From NCBI GenBank assembly GCA_022828145.1, contig JAJEJA010000046.1, positions 1-64,000 of the forward strand: a stretch of DNA of 64,000 nt, written 5' to 3'. The position numbers and the translations under genes were made by a program. This DNA is from Candidatus Poribacteria bacterium (GTDB taxonomy: Bacteria; Poribacteria; WGA-4E; WGA-3G). Shown piece by piece: positions 34,568 to 44,314 of the stretch (positions within the stretch are counted from its first letter, which is position 1; the number at the start of each line of letters is the position of its first letter). Under the pieces are notes generated by a model that was not told the origin of the DNA, did no database searches, and worked only from the letters and a program-made list of their open reading frames with translations.

Positions 34568-35434
34568 TTAATCACCCAAACTCAGTTCATATCGGAAAGT
34601 AACGCCAGGGAAACTGATGAAGTTTTCAATTTGAGAATTGTGTTCAATACCTATGAGTTGTTCAAGCAGAGAAGATCTGCGTTCTTTTCGGATTATCTTC
34701 GGTTTTCCTTCAATTTTACCGAGTTTTCCAGCAACGATTATCGCATCTTGCAGGTTACCTATCTGATCAATCAATTTGTGTGATAAAGCTTGGTTACCAG
34801 AATATATCCTACCATCCGCAAGTTCAACGATTTCATCACGGGTTAGGTGTTCATTCCGCGATTGGTGGATAGCGTCAACAAATTGATTATAGACATCATC
34901 TACTGTCTCTTGAAGTATTGCTTTATCTTCAACTGAAAGGTCACGGAACATGGATCCAGCATCTTTGAACTGACCGCTCTTAATCACCTGTTGTTCCAAT
35001 CCAACTTTCTCGTAAAGTCCCTTTATTTTGGTAAACTGCATGATGACACCGATACTGCCAGTCAATGTCCCCGGATTTGCCATGATAGTATCTGCTGCAC
35101 ATGCTATATAGTAACCCCCAGATGCCGCTGAACCAGCCATAGATGCAACTATCGGTTTATCCAACTTCGTTAATTCACGGTGTATCTCCTGAACAGGTGC
35201 AACACTGCCACCGGGTGAATTGATCCTTAACACAATTGCTTTCACATTTGGATTATCTCGGTATGTATGAATAAGGCTAATCGTAGCATCTGATTTGGTA
35301 ATGATACCTGGAATATCAATCACGGCTACCCTTGGACCGATTGTCGGAGGGTTGATTAAAAAAGGTACCATTAAAGTAACAAAAAACAGTATCACAATCA
35401 CAAGTATGATCAGATATACACTTTTTTTTCTCAT
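34568..35434 (-). CDS. sppA: Signal peptide peptidase SppA
   Basis: The 288-residue protein starts with a single membrane helix (YLIILVIVILFFVTLMVPFL). It continues as a ClpP-fold serine peptidase: IVLRINSPGGSVAPVQEIH, SMAGSAASGGYYIACAADTI (nucleophile Ser in ASGGYY), GTLTGSIGVIMQF and IKSGQFKDAGS (general base Lys). It degrades leftover signal peptides in the membrane. Length and layout match the short form (one catalytic domain, 36 kDa or less), as in Bacillus. SD GGAAG is eight bases upstream of the ATG. It is followed by the Clp1-like gene after 12 bases. Confidence 0.93.
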   Translation of the reverse strand: MRKKSVYLIILVIVILFFVTLMVPFLINPPTIGPRVAVIDIPGIITKSDATISLIHTYRDNPNVKAIVLRINSPGGSVAPVQEIHRELTKLDKPIVASMAGSAASGGYYIACAADTIMANPGTLTGSIGVIMQFTKIKGLYEKVGLEQQVIKSGQFKDAGSMFRDLSVEDKAILQETVDDVYNQFVDAIHQSRNEHLTRDEIVELADGRIYSGNQALSHKLIDQIGNLQDAIIVAGKLGKIEGKPKIIRKERRSSLLEQLIGIEHNSQIENFISFPGVTFRYELSLGD

Positions 35435-35513
35435 AGAATTGCTTCCATAGTAGGTGAGATTACGGTGACTATTCAGTCAGGATTAGTTACGAACAGATCA
35501 GATTAGGAGTGTT

Positions 35514-35644
35514 TATAGTGGATAGTCCAGACTAAATATCCAGGTCGCGATTCGGAGATCGCTCCTACCAATAGTCTGTTCTGTAGGAGGGAACTCCGAT
35601 TCCCGACTATTACTTATACCCACAAACTTAGTATGGACTGTCTA
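35514..35644. mobile_element. MITE-like element, GTCGCGATTCGGAG core with GGACAGTCC ends
   Basis: Outer arms GGATAGTCCAGACTAA (left) and TTAGTATGGACTGTC (right) enclose the palindrome GGTCGCGATTCGGAGATC ... ACTCCGATTCCCGAC. Its right end abuts the TAG stop of the sugar transferase gene. Confidence 0.65.
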
Positions 35645-36343
35645 ATAGTCCTCGTCACGTTTCCCAGGAAAAAAGATAACCCAAAGCGTTCTCACCAACC
35701 AAGCGATATCACGAAAGAAGCTTCGATTTGCAAGATAATGTAGGTCAAGTTCTAATTTCTTAGGCATTAATTCCGTAATGTAATAATGTTCTGGATTCTC
35801 TGTAGTTTTCAGTTTTTTCTCCTCGTCTCTATTTTCAATTTGAGAGGGACCCGTAATACCCGGCTTTACTTGTAGAACTTGCTCTTGGCGTTCAGAGTAG
35901 AATTTGACATATTCCGGAGCCTCTGGACGAGGACCTATTAAGCTCATGTCCCCTTTCACAACATTGATGAGATTAGGCAGTTCGTCTAATTTCAACTTCC
36001 GCAAGAATCCGCCAATCACAGTTATACGAACATCCTGATGCGTTGTTAGTCCTATTCCAATTTGATCAGCGTTCTCAACCATAGTCCGGAATTTATACAT
36101 TTTAAAATGCTTACCATTCTTACCTACTCTTGTTGCTTTGTAAAACACAGGTCCACGCGACTGGAATCTCGCAAGAAAAATACTAACGATGAAGACAGGG
36201 GATGTGATTGTTAAGAGTACCAGGGATAGGATAAAATCAAAACAACGTTTTATCCAACGTGACCCACTTGACCATTTAATACATGGCGATGTTTCGTCAA
36301 TGGCTGTGAAGCAATCCTGTGGTGGAGAATCCTGAGTGAGCAT
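35642..36343 (-). CDS. Sugar phosphotransferase, WcaJ/PglC type
   Basis: The 233-residue protein is a monotopic phosphoglycosyl transferase that puts the first sugar-phosphate on undecaprenyl phosphate for polysaccharide. The membrane hairpin is near residues 30-55 (CFDFILSLVLLTITSPVFIVSI). The catalytic core has GPVFYKATRVGKNGKHFKMYKFRTM and the catalytic DE in LKLDELPNLINVVKGDMSLIGPRPE, then PGITGPSQI. It overlaps the stop of the upstream CapD-like gene (TAATG), so translation is probably coupled. The TAG stop forms the boundary of an inverted-repeat element. Confidence 0.92.
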   Translation of the reverse strand: MLTQDSPPQDCFTAIDETSPCIKWSSGSRWIKRCFDFILSLVLLTITSPVFIVSIFLARFQSRGPVFYKATRVGKNGKHFKMYKFRTMVENADQIGIGLTTHQDVRITVIGGFLRKLKLDELPNLINVVKGDMSLIGPRPEAPEYVKFYSERQEQVLQVKPGITGPSQIENRDEEKKLKTTENPEHYYITELMPKKLELDLHYLANRSFFRDIAWLVRTLWVIFFPGKRDEDY

Positions 36344-38319
36344 TACACGCCTCTATCTGTATCAGAAGGTTCGGTCGATTCGGTATCTTGACTTGAACTC
36401 ATCAGATGTCTTCTAATATTCTCTTGGTTTTCAACCTCACGACTTTGAACAAATTCACGATTCGGTTCATAAGTAGGAACTAACTCCTGTAGTTTCGCAA
36501 TAATCCCATCTGTTTCAAGTGAATCGGCATATTTAGAAAGTTCATCAATCTGCGAAAGCAGTTGTTCCTCCTCAATCGTCTCTAATTGTGCCACAAAGAT
36601 ACGTTGGTGTTTGGTTGCAGTGACGCCTTCTTGCGGTGTGAGGAGTTCTTCATAGAGTTTCTCACCGGGTTCCAATCCAGTAAAGTCTATCTTTATGTCT
36701 ACATCTAATTCTAAACCTGATAGTCGGATTAAGTCTCTTGCCAGGTCAAGGATCTTTATCGGTTCTCCCATATCTAACATCAAGATTTCACCACCATTAC
36801 CCATTGCACCCGCCTGTATTAGAAGTTGTACCGCTTCAGGTATCGTCATAAAGTAACGCGTAGCTTCTCTGTGTGTGACCGTAACGGGTCCACCTTTTGC
36901 GATCTGTCGCTTAAAGTTAGGAAGAACGCTTGCTCTACTACCGATAACATTTCCAAAACGAACAGCGATGAATTTCGTCCCGTTTCTATTTGCTTTACAC
37001 TGAATTAACTTCTCTGTTACCCGTTTGGATGCCCCGTAGACACTCGTAGGATTAACCGATTTGTCAGATGAAACCAGGATAAATGCCTCTACATGATGCT
37101 TGATAGCAGAATCAATAAGATTCTTAGTACCGATAATGTTATTTTTTACCGCTTCGTCAGGGTGAGCCTCCATGAATTTGACGTGTTTGTGTGCAGCAGC
37201 ATGAAATATAATATGAGGTCTGTATCGCTTGATAATCTGAAAAACTTTAGAATTATCACGAATATCGCCTATTACAAGCTCGCGATTAATTGGGGGATCC
37301 AATTCTCGCAATTCCATATCAATGTGATAAATGCTGTTTTCGCCACGACCAAATAAGATCAATAACTCTGGATCAAGTTTAGCAACTTGTCTACACAACT
37401 CAGAACCGATAGACCCACCAGCACCCGTAACCATCACGCGCTTACCAGATAGATACTTGGAAATTTCAGCTAAATCTATCGGAGATGTAGAACGGTTAAG
37501 AAGGTCTTCTAACTTGACTTCACGGATATGATTGATGCTAACCTTACCCTCCAGGATCGCATGAATACTCGGTACAATTTTGAAATGACATCTTCTATAT
37601 TCACATTGACGAATAATGTCCCTTATCTTACCGCCGGGGGCAGATGGCATGGCGATTATAACTTCTTCAATCGTCCGCTTTCTTGCGATATAGGTGAGGT
37701 CTCTTGTCGTACCGAGTACTTCAAGACCCGCAATCGTTTTACCGACTTTCTGCAAATTGTCATCTATAAAACCTATAGGCAAATAACCTTTCTCAGGATG
37801 AGACCGTAATTCCCGCAAAACACCGATTCCAGCAGCACCAGCTCCAACTATCAATACCTTGGTTCGCGGTAATGCAACCTCATTATGTCTGCCTTCACGG
37901 AATAACTTATAGGAGAACTTAGCAAATCCAATGATGAATGCGTTGTAGAAAATGTCAACTAAGAAGAAACTCCATGTATCAAACCTTTGAAAAAATGCCG
38001 ATATAGTATATAACACCAAGCCTGACACACATACTGCATAGATTATAGAACGAAATTCTTTCACGCCAGCATATTGCCAAATAGGTTTATACAGACGAAA
38101 ACATACGAAGGTGAGAAGACGAACTAATGTGACAACAGCACATATCATTAAAACTAAAGGATATGTTCCCACATTTGAAAATATCGGTATCTGCTTGAAT
38201 TGATCTATTATATCAAAGTTAAGCTGACTACATGTAAAGTATGTTAATATTAATGCAAGATTAACAAGAAAAAAATCAATTACAATTGAAGAACTCCATC
38301 TGACTTTTGTTTTTTCCAT
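36343..38319 (-). CDS. CapD/WbpM-like membrane nucleotide-sugar 4,6-dehydratase
   Basis: The 658-residue protein has four N-terminal membrane helices (about residues 12-130), a first Rossmann domain (KVLIVGAGAAGIGVLRELRS) and a second one (GKRVMVTGAGGSIGSELCRQ). The catalytic segment is NPTSVYGASKRVTEKLIQ, and there is a HAAAHKHVKFMEAHPDEA motif. The family converts UDP-GlcNAc-type sugars to 4-keto-6-deoxy forms for surface polysaccharide or glycan. The typical sequence is NPTN-M-GA-TKR; here it is NPTSVYGASKR, so substrate handling may differ. GGGAGGT precedes the ATG. It is followed by the WcaJ-like gene. Confidence 0.92.
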   Translation of the reverse strand: MEKTKVRWSSSIVIDFFLVNLALILTYFTCSQLNFDIIDQFKQIPIFSNVGTYPLVLMICAVVTLVRLLTFVCFRLYKPIWQYAGVKEFRSIIYAVCVSGLVLYTISAFFQRFDTWSFFLVDIFYNAFIIGFAKFSYKLFREGRHNEVALPRTKVLIVGAGAAGIGVLRELRSHPEKGYLPIGFIDDNLQKVGKTIAGLEVLGTTRDLTYIARKRTIEEVIIAMPSAPGGKIRDIIRQCEYRRCHFKIVPSIHAILEGKVSINHIREVKLEDLLNRSTSPIDLAEISKYLSGKRVMVTGAGGSIGSELCRQVAKLDPELLILFGRGENSIYHIDMELRELDPPINRELVIGDIRDNSKVFQIIKRYRPHIIFHAAAHKHVKFMEAHPDEAVKNNIIGTKNLIDSAIKHHVEAFILVSSDKSVNPTSVYGASKRVTEKLIQCKANRNGTKFIAVRFGNVIGSRASVLPNFKRQIAKGGPVTVTHREATRYFMTIPEAVQLLIQAGAMGNGGEILMLDMGEPIKILDLARDLIRLSGLELDVDIKIDFTGLEPGEKLYEELLTPQEGVTATKHQRIFVAQLETIEEEQLLSQIDELSKYADSLETDGIIAKLQELVPTYEPNREFVQSREVENQENIRRHLMSSSQDTESTEPSDTDRGV

Positions 38320-38345
38320 ATTACCTCCCTTGGCTACTTTTGCAA

Positions 38346-39578
38346 TTAGATTTCAGTATAGACCTGTTCCAATCTTTCAACGAGTACATTCCAATCATAA
38401 CTGTCCTCAACCCTTTTTCTACCTGCCCTCGCGATACTTTCACGTCTCTCACGATCCTCAATTAAATCTATAACGGTTTCAGCAAAACCTTCTGGTGTAT
38501 CTGCGATGACAACTTCCTTCTCACGTTCCGCCTCTAAACCCATGGCACCAATGGATGTTGTTACAACAGGTGTCTGCATAGCCATTGCCTCTAAGTTCTT
38601 AGTCTGTATGCCTGAACCGGATCTTAAGGGGGCAACAAATATCGTTGCCTTCTCAAAGTACGGTCGTATATCAGGAACATAACCTGTAACAACTACACCT
38701 TTCGTTTTTTCCAACTGCTTTACTTGGTTGGTAGGATGATTACCCACAATCTGAAAAGATACATCAGGATAACGTTCCTGTATCAATGGTAAAATATCTT
38801 CACAAAAATAGATAACAGCATCAGAATTTGGAAAATAGTTCATAGTTCCTGTAAATAGCAGGTTTATAGATTCTTCTGATGCCAATCCACTATGGATACC
38901 AGATTGCCTGTCGGTTTCTGTGCTGATACTCTCATCGGCATCACTATGATGAAAGTACTTTAAATCAACTCCCATCGGGACAACGGATAAGTCGAGATTT
39001 TCATCCTGTTTAAGCAGATAGTCTTTATCGAATTGTGCTACGACTGTTCCACGATCAAATGATTTCATTATCTCAACTTCATAACTTCTGACACGTTTTT
39101 CCTCTAATCTTACCAAAAATCGTTTTGGTGTGCAATCTAAATCTGCTCGACGACTCAGATTTAAGGCTAACGAATCGCATAAATCCAATACCTTAGAGAC
39201 ACGTTTTTCATCTTTCACATATTGTCCCATGCGAAAGAGTTGGGCATGAATGAGATCAATATCCTCCTCCTGCAGAAGTTGGTTTATCTTTTGTTGCATC
39301 TGTTGCGAATACCAATAATGTACTTGTAAAGGTAGTCGAGAAAAGAAGTGAACAGCAGTATTTACTTTCGCCAAAAAAGAACGAAAACGAACCCATTCAA
39401 TTCGTTTACAGTAAGGTCTAAGATGTTTTACCGCAGCAACGTCATCATCAGACTCAGCGAAAAAGACTAAGGTGATTTCATGACGTTTTGACAGTTGTCT
39501 GATAAAGTGATATGAGCGAATACGGTCTCCTCTCTGTGGTGGATATGGACACCGTAAACTCAAGTAAAGGATACGCAT
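38346..39578 (-). CDS. Glycosyltransferase group 1 (EpsH/exosortase-associated type)
   Basis: The 410-residue GT-B enzyme starts MRILYLSLRCPYPPQRGDRI. That is characteristic of the glycosyltransferase linked to exopolysaccharide/exosortase systems in other bacteria. The C-terminal half has the donor site: INLLFTGTMNYFPNSDAV, VVTGYVPDIRPYFEKA, APLRSGSGIQTKNLEAMAM and PVVTTSIGAMGL. It transfers a nucleotide sugar to a lipid-linked acceptor. ATG 39578 is chosen with SD GGAAAG seven bases upstream; a TTG 15 bases earlier is less likely. It leads the operon GT, CapD, WcaJ. No exosortase or PEP-CTERM protein is visible. Confidence 0.88.
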   Translation of the reverse strand: MRILYLSLRCPYPPQRGDRIRSYHFIRQLSKRHEITLVFFAESDDDVAAVKHLRPYCKRIEWVRFRSFLAKVNTAVHFFSRLPLQVHYWYSQQMQQKINQLLQEEDIDLIHAQLFRMGQYVKDEKRVSKVLDLCDSLALNLSRRADLDCTPKRFLVRLEEKRVRSYEVEIMKSFDRGTVVAQFDKDYLLKQDENLDLSVVPMGVDLKYFHHSDADESISTETDRQSGIHSGLASEESINLLFTGTMNYFPNSDAVIYFCEDILPLIQERYPDVSFQIVGNHPTNQVKQLEKTKGVVVTGYVPDIRPYFEKATIFVAPLRSGSGIQTKNLEAMAMQTPVVTTSIGAMGLEAEREKEVVIADTPEGFAETVIDLIEDRERRESIARAGRKRVEDSYDWNVLVERLEQVYTEI

Positions 39579-39598
39579 AAGTTGACTTTCCAATACAT

Positions 39599-39636
39599 CC
39601 CTGGTAGGTGCGGTTAGGAAACCGCACCTACCAGGG
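39599..39636. terminator. Perfect 17-base hairpin upstream of the GT operon
   Basis: CCCTGGTAGGTGCGGTT and AACCGCACCTACCAGGG are perfectly complementary around AGG. It lies just before the GT start (minus), and a similar GTAGGTGCGGTT hairpin is at 60702-60732, so it is likely a dispersed hairpin rather than a terminator of one gene. Confidence 0.5.
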
Positions 39637-39658
39637 TGTTCACATATTTTTATATTTT

Positions 39659-39812
39659 AACGTGAGTTTGATAAATCAGAACAAATAACTTACGTAGGTT
39701 GGGTTGAGGAACGAAACCCAACATCTTGACCCATTATAGAGCAATATATGTTGGGTTTCGTGCCTCAACCCAACCTACAATGAATATTGCATTTAATTAT
39801 CAAACTCACGTT
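39659..39812. mobile_element. MITE-like element with AACGTGAGTTTGAT ends, copy 1 (154 bases)
   Basis: AACGTGAGTTTGATAA at 39659 and ATCAAACTCACGTT ending 39812 are terminal inverted repeats. Inside are GTAGGTTGGGTTGAGG and CCTCAACCCAACCTAC arms. Copies 45957-46110, 48830-48997 (reverse orientation) and 54109-54247 (right end lost) share it. Confidence 0.8.
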
Positions 39813-39838
39813 ATTTTATAATAATCAGACTATTCTGC

Positions 39839-40030
39839 TTAAGCAGGCAATTCTGCCTCGTCGATTAACAGGACGGGTATCCCATCGCGAATTGGATATC
39901 GACGTTTACATTCACCTCGACATACCAATTTCTGCTCTGTTTCTATATACTCTATTTTACCCTTACAAGCAGGGCATGCAAGAATATCAAGCAAAGTCTG
40001 TGATAACGTATAAGGTTTTTCAGATTTCAA
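39839..40030 (-). CDS. Trm112/YcaR-like small zinc protein
   Basis: The 63-residue protein has the Trm112p-like core LLDILACPACKGKIEYIE, LVCRGECKRRYPIRDGIPVLLIDEA, typical of bacterial YcaR-type proteins of about 60 residues. Four cysteines (CPAC, C, C) can bind zinc. The eukaryotic and archaeal relative activates methyltransferases; bacterial function is not settled. The start is a TTG at 40030 with GGGAGAG upstream; an ATG just before it runs into a stop. It lies 47 bases after secA and may belong to its operon. Confidence 0.8.
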   Translation of the reverse strand: MKSEKPYTLSQTLLDILACPACKGKIEYIETEQKLVCRGECKRRYPIRDGIPVLLIDEAELPA

Positions 40031-40077
40031 TTCATCTCTCCCAGAAGAAATCTATAGCATACGGATTTAGAATTGCA

Positions 40078-42780
40078 TTACCTTCCATGACACTTCTTAT
40101 ATTTTACACCACTGCCACATGGACAAAGTTCATTCCTTCCAACTTTTGGTACTGTTCCCATGGCTTGTTGTGAAGCAAATTCTGCTTCAGACTGACTGGT
40201 ATAGTTTGGATGTCTCCGTTGTGCAGGACGACGTTGTCTGCTCTGACGTCTTTCAGGCACAGGACGCGTAGGTTGCGTCGTTACTTCCATCTTAAAAATA
40301 AATTCGCTAACCTGCTTCTCAATATTCTTATACATGGATTCAAAAATACCCAATGCCTCGCTCTTAAATACAACGATAGGGTCTTTTCCTCCATATTGCT
40401 CAAACCTTATGCCGTGCTGAATATAGTCAATGTTATGCAAATGATCTTTCCAATGGTGGTCAATCGCATTTAAGACCAGTAAACGTTCAAGTAGACGCAT
40501 GTTTTCTGAACCCAACTCTTCTTCGCGTCGTTTATAAAAACTCTTTAATTCATGCAGAATCTCACTATGAAGTTCTTCTGCGGATATCTCCTTGAGAGGC
40601 GTTTTGAAATTAGGACTAATTAAAAAGGTTGTAACTAACCACTTCTCAAACTGATCAAGTTCTTCAGGTTCACGGGGTCCCCTTTCTGGAATGACTTCGT
40701 ATACCTCATCAGCGACAACATTGTCTATCATATTCCAAACTGTATCTTTGGGATCCTCTTCAGAAAGTATTGAATCTCTTAATGAGTATATTGTATCGCG
40801 CTGTGCTTCCATAACATCATCAAACTTCAGGATGTTTTTTCGTGCTTCAAAGTTTATTTCCTCAACGCGGGTCTGTGCTTTTTCTATTGACTTTGTTACC
40901 CAAGGGTGTTCAAGTGGAATGGTGTCATCCATACCAGCTCTTGTCATGGTATTTGTCATAAATCCTTGTAATCGTTCTGATCCGAACTTTCGCATCAGAT
41001 CATCTTCAAGTGATAAGTAAAAGCGCGATGAACCTGGATCACCTTGTCTTCCAGACCGACCCCTTAATTGGTTATCAATGCGTCGCGAATCATGTCTTTC
41101 TGTACCGACAATATGCAATCCGCCCGCGTTCAGCACATGTTCTTTATTCTTTTCGCAGATCGCTTCCGCCTCAGAAAATGCAGTTTGCCATTCTTCAGAT
41201 TCTGTAGACAGTGTTCTTAAATCTACCTTCTTTTTACGTAATGTGTCCTTTGCTAAACCTTCAGGATTGCCCCCAAGAAGAATATCCACGCCTCGACCTG
41301 CCATATTGGTAGCAATCGTTACTGCCCCCGGCATGCCTGCTTGTGCAATGATGTCTGCTTCACGCGCGTGTTCCTTAGCATTCAGTACTTGATGCTTAAT
41401 GTTTCTATTTCTTGCCCTTAGGAGTTTGCTTAGCTTCTCGGAATTCTCAATTGAAATCGTTCCAACAAGCACAGGTCTGCCTTTCTCATGCTGCTCCTGA
41501 ATATCCTCCAAGACTGCGTTATATTTCGCTTCCTCTGTCCTATAAATCTGATCAGGATTGTCAATACGGATCATCGGTTCATTCGTCGGTACGACGACGA
41601 CATCTAAACCGTATATATGTGCAAATTCGTTTGCTTCTGTCGCAGCGGTTCCTGTCATACCTGCAAGTTTATCATATAGACGGAAATAATTTTGGTAGGT
41701 GATAGTTGCAAATGTTTCGCTCTCTTGTGCTATGCGGACACGCTCTTTTGCCTCAATTGCCTGATGCAAACCTTCATTAAGACGGCGACCTACCAGTTTT
41801 CTACCCGTAAATTCATCAATAAGCAAAACCTCTCCATTCTCCACAAGATAGTCAATATCCCGTTTCCAAAGATGGTGCGCATTCAGAGACTGATTGACAT
41901 GATGCACAAGCATAACATGATCAGGTTCATACATATTCGCGATACCGAGTAACCGTTGCACCTCTTCTATACCATCATCCGTGAGTGAGACATTACCCCG
42001 AGATTTGCCTTTATCATCAATAACAAAATGCTCTTCAGTACGTAACTGTGTAACGATATAATTGATTCTTCTATATAGTTCTGCCGGTTTGTCAGAGGCG
42101 TCTGATATGATAAGTGGTGTGCGTGCTTCATCAACGAGAATACTATCTACTTCATCCAAAATAGCATAGATATGGCCACGTTGAACCTTGTTTTCAAGTG
42201 TGAGGGCTCTGTTGTCATTTAGGTAATCAAAACCGAACTGACTATGTACCCCATAGGTGATGTCTGCTTTATATGCAAGTTTTCTTTGTTCATAAGGCAT
42301 CTGGTTCAGTGTTAGACCGACAGACATGCCCAGGAAATTATATATTTGCCCCATCCATTCAGCATCGCGTTGTGCAAGATAGTCGTTGACAGTGGCGAGG
42401 TGAACACCATTTCCGGTAAGCGCATTTAGATAGACTGCAAGTGTTGATGTTAATGTCTTACCTTCACCTGTTCTCATTTCAGCGATGGACCCACTATGTA
42501 AGGCGGATCCTCCGATAATCTGGACATCATAGTGTCGTTGTTTCAATGTCCGTACCGCAGTCTCTCGCACCACAGCGAAGGCATCCGGTAATAATTCGTC
42601 AAGTGTAGCACCTGATTCTATCTGTCGTCTGAAGTGTGGTGTTTTTGCCTGTAATTGGGCATCGGTTAATTTCTTTACTTGCGGTTCACGCTGGTTAACC
42701 GCTTCAACTATGTCTGTAAACTTCTTTACGTCCCTGTCCTCTTTACTACCAAAGACCTTGGTCATTATTTTATCAAACAT
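40078..42780 (-). CDS. secA: Preprotein translocase ATPase SecA
   Basis: The 900-residue protein drives proteins through SecYEG. Visible: [20 protein letters not shown] start, [19 protein letters not shown] (Walker A), [35 protein letters not shown] (Walker B), [45 protein letters not shown], and a C-terminal zinc tail ([18 protein letters not shown]). Length fits the full family, with the usual linker ([19 protein letters not shown]) before the zinc tail. SD AAGGAGAG is upstream. An inverted-repeat element lies in the gap before it. Confidence 0.97.
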   Translation of the reverse strand: MFDKIMTKVFGSKEDRDVKKFTDIVEAVNQREPQVKKLTDAQLQAKTPHFRRQIESGATLDELLPDAFAVVRETAVRTLKQRHYDVQIIGGSALHSGSIAEMRTGEGKTLTSTLAVYLNALTGNGVHLATVNDYLAQRDAEWMGQIYNFLGMSVGLTLNQMPYEQRKLAYKADITYGVHSQFGFDYLNDNRALTLENKVQRGHIYAILDEVDSILVDEARTPLIISDASDKPAELYRRINYIVTQLRTEEHFVIDDKGKSRGNVSLTDDGIEEVQRLLGIANMYEPDHVMLVHHVNQSLNAHHLWKRDIDYLVENGEVLLIDEFTGRKLVGRRLNEGLHQAIEAKERVRIAQESETFATITYQNYFRLYDKLAGMTGTAATEANEFAHIYGLDVVVVPTNEPMIRIDNPDQIYRTEEAKYNAVLEDIQEQHEKGRPVLVGTISIENSEKLSKLLRARNRNIKHQVLNAKEHAREADIIAQAGMPGAVTIATNMAGRGVDILLGGNPEGLAKDTLRKKKVDLRTLSTESEEWQTAFSEAEAICEKNKEHVLNAGGLHIVGTERHDSRRIDNQLRGRSGRQGDPGSSRFYLSLEDDLMRKFGSERLQGFMTNTMTRAGMDDTIPLEHPWVTKSIEKAQTRVEEINFEARKNILKFDDVMEAQRDTIYSLRDSILSEEDPKDTVWNMIDNVVADEVYEVIPERGPREPEELDQFEKWLVTTFLISPNFKTPLKEISAEELHSEILHELKSFYKRREEELGSENMRLLERLLVLNAIDHHWKDHLHNIDYIQHGIRFEQYGGKDPIVVFKSEALGIFESMYKNIEKQVSEFIFKMEVTTQPTRPVPERRQSRQRRPAQRRHPNYTSQSEAEFASQQAMGTVPKVGRNELCPCGSGVKYKKCHGR

Positions 42781-42818
42781 TTCTCTCCTTGAAGAATATC
42801 AACTTAAGCACACACTAA

Positions 42819-42960
42819 TGGATTGTCTATTCTAACATTGTGTGTATCATCAATAGTCGGGAATCGGCCAGTTTTATATAGTTGGCCTCCTACAGAACTG
42901 AGTATTGGTAGGAGCGATCTCCGAATCGCGACCTACATATTTCGTCTGGACTGTCCACTA
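42819..42960. mobile_element. MITE-like element, GTCGGGAATCGG core with GGACTGTCC ends
   Basis: CTAATGGATTGTCTATTC (left) and TCTGGACTGTCCACTA (right) are outer arms of an element whose inner arms are GTCGGGAATCGGCC... and ...TCTCCGAATCGCGACC. The TAG stop of the membrane protein gene (42958-42960) sits at its right end. Confidence 0.65.
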
Positions 42961-44094
42961 AGAGGCAGCTGTTAATTGATACCCTTCATCTCCTGTCAAT
43001 ATAGGCTGCTGTTCCTCAACAGCATTCGGCTTTATAATATTCTCTCCATCAACGTGTTTTTTAAGTATAACATAAATCAGAGTCGTTCCTACAGAGACTA
43101 ACGAAAAAAGATAACCGAGAATACCTCCAAATAAAGATATTAACATAAATGCTAAAAAGATAGCACAGATAGTTGTGGAAAAACTCATATCGGGAAGTTC
43201 TGTATTAAAAAAAGCACCATCATCACTTAGAAAGATACCTGAGATTTTTTCTATAATGCCACCCAACCATCTGTTTACATATAACAACGCGTCCGGCAAA
43301 AATGATGGATGCAGATAGTAGGTCGGCAGCAGTGCGATTAAAAACCCACCTATACAAAACAGTGCCCAAATTGGGACATGAAACAACTTTAAAGCAGATA
43401 AAAGTAATCCATAACCCATGAGGCGCCACGGCTGATTCCATACAATAAAAAAAAGTTGATAGATAATTTCAAACGCATCTACTTCTGTTGTTGCCGACAT
43501 AGCAGGAATAAGGAATAAACCTGCCAAACACACTGAAAGTATAAATAGGAGGAGTATGCCAAACAAGAATCCGATAGGTGTAAAAATAGAAGATATCGTA
43601 AGGATGGTTCCCTTAAGGAATGGTATTTTCGCTAATAATCCGACACATATAGGGATTATTAGTAGGCAAAGGATGAGTAAAAATAACCAAAGAAAGGGCC
43701 CAATAACTGTTTTCCATCTCCTTCTCAATACACCTAATGCATTACCGATAGTATAGAGTGTATCACCCCGTAACTGTTCAAAAGTAATCTTGGATGAAAG
43801 TGTACTACATAAAAGAAATACAATTCCAAAAATTACAATACCAAACCACATCGCAACAGATGAAATAACACTTAAGTCATGGTCTACGAAGGGTAGAATA
43901 GGAAGTAATCCGTGAGATGTCCAAATATCCTGTGCCTTTGAACCATCCACTATAATCAGGCTGAGATAAACTAAAATCTGATAAATAAGGTAAGCAAGTA
44001 TTATCCCCGTAAAATGAATTCCAATCCTGCGACCGCTGAATCCATATCGGTAAACCCGGAGAATATCCTTGTAATTGAAGTGAATCTGTTCCAT
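42958..44094 (-). CDS. Multi-pass membrane protein, unknown
   Basis: The 378-residue protein is highly hydrophobic with about six to eight membrane helices (for example IIGIHFTGIILAYLIYQILV, FGIVIFGIVFLLCSTLSS, FLWLFLLILCLLIIPICVG). No catalytic motif or family signature is recognised. The N-terminus MEQIHFNYKDILRVYRYGFS is soluble and the C-terminus is hydrophilic (EEQQPILTGDEG). It may belong to the widespread DUF family of uncharacterised membrane proteins with a conserved N-terminal helix, but I cannot name it. ATG has a weak SD (GAG). Its stop codon lies at an element end; it stands alone upstream of secA. Confidence 0.7.
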   Translation of the reverse strand: MEQIHFNYKDILRVYRYGFSGRRIGIHFTGIILAYLIYQILVYLSLIIVDGSKAQDIWTSHGLLPILPFVDHDLSVISSVAMWFGIVIFGIVFLLCSTLSSKITFEQLRGDTLYTIGNALGVLRRRWKTVIGPFLWLFLLILCLLIIPICVGLLAKIPFLKGTILTISSIFTPIGFLFGILLLFILSVCLAGLFLIPAMSATTEVDAFEIIYQLFFIVWNQPWRLMGYGLLLSALKLFHVPIWALFCIGGFLIALLPTYYLHPSFLPDALLYVNRWLGGIIEKISGIFLSDDGAFFNTELPDMSFSTTICAIFLAFMLISLFGGILGYLFSLVSVGTTLIYVILKKHVDGENIIKPNAVEEQQPILTGDEGYQLTAAS

Positions 44095-44314
44095 ACTACT
44101 CGTTATCTAATATCTGGTGTTGATTGAACTTCTGATGATAAATTATATTCACAGAATTATGTCTGCCGCCGCATTGATTAATCCTTAAAAATATTACCAT
44201 ACTTTACCGATTCATGTCAAATATATTATTTTTGAAGGGAAGGATGGAAGGATGGAAGGGTGAAAGATGTTTTGGGTGGGATTCTTGAATTTGAAGGAAA
44301 AAAGAAATTTAAAC

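Noticed and set aside
38346-39578. Evidence for a PEP-CTERM/exosortase system from the GT1 protein
   Set aside because: No exosortase and no PEP-CTERM tail occur here; the WGxIK tail lacks the membrane helix and Arg cluster.
41078-41392. Plus-strand frame of 104 codons within secA
   Set aside because: It is antisense to a perfectly conserved SecA region, without SD or recognisable product.
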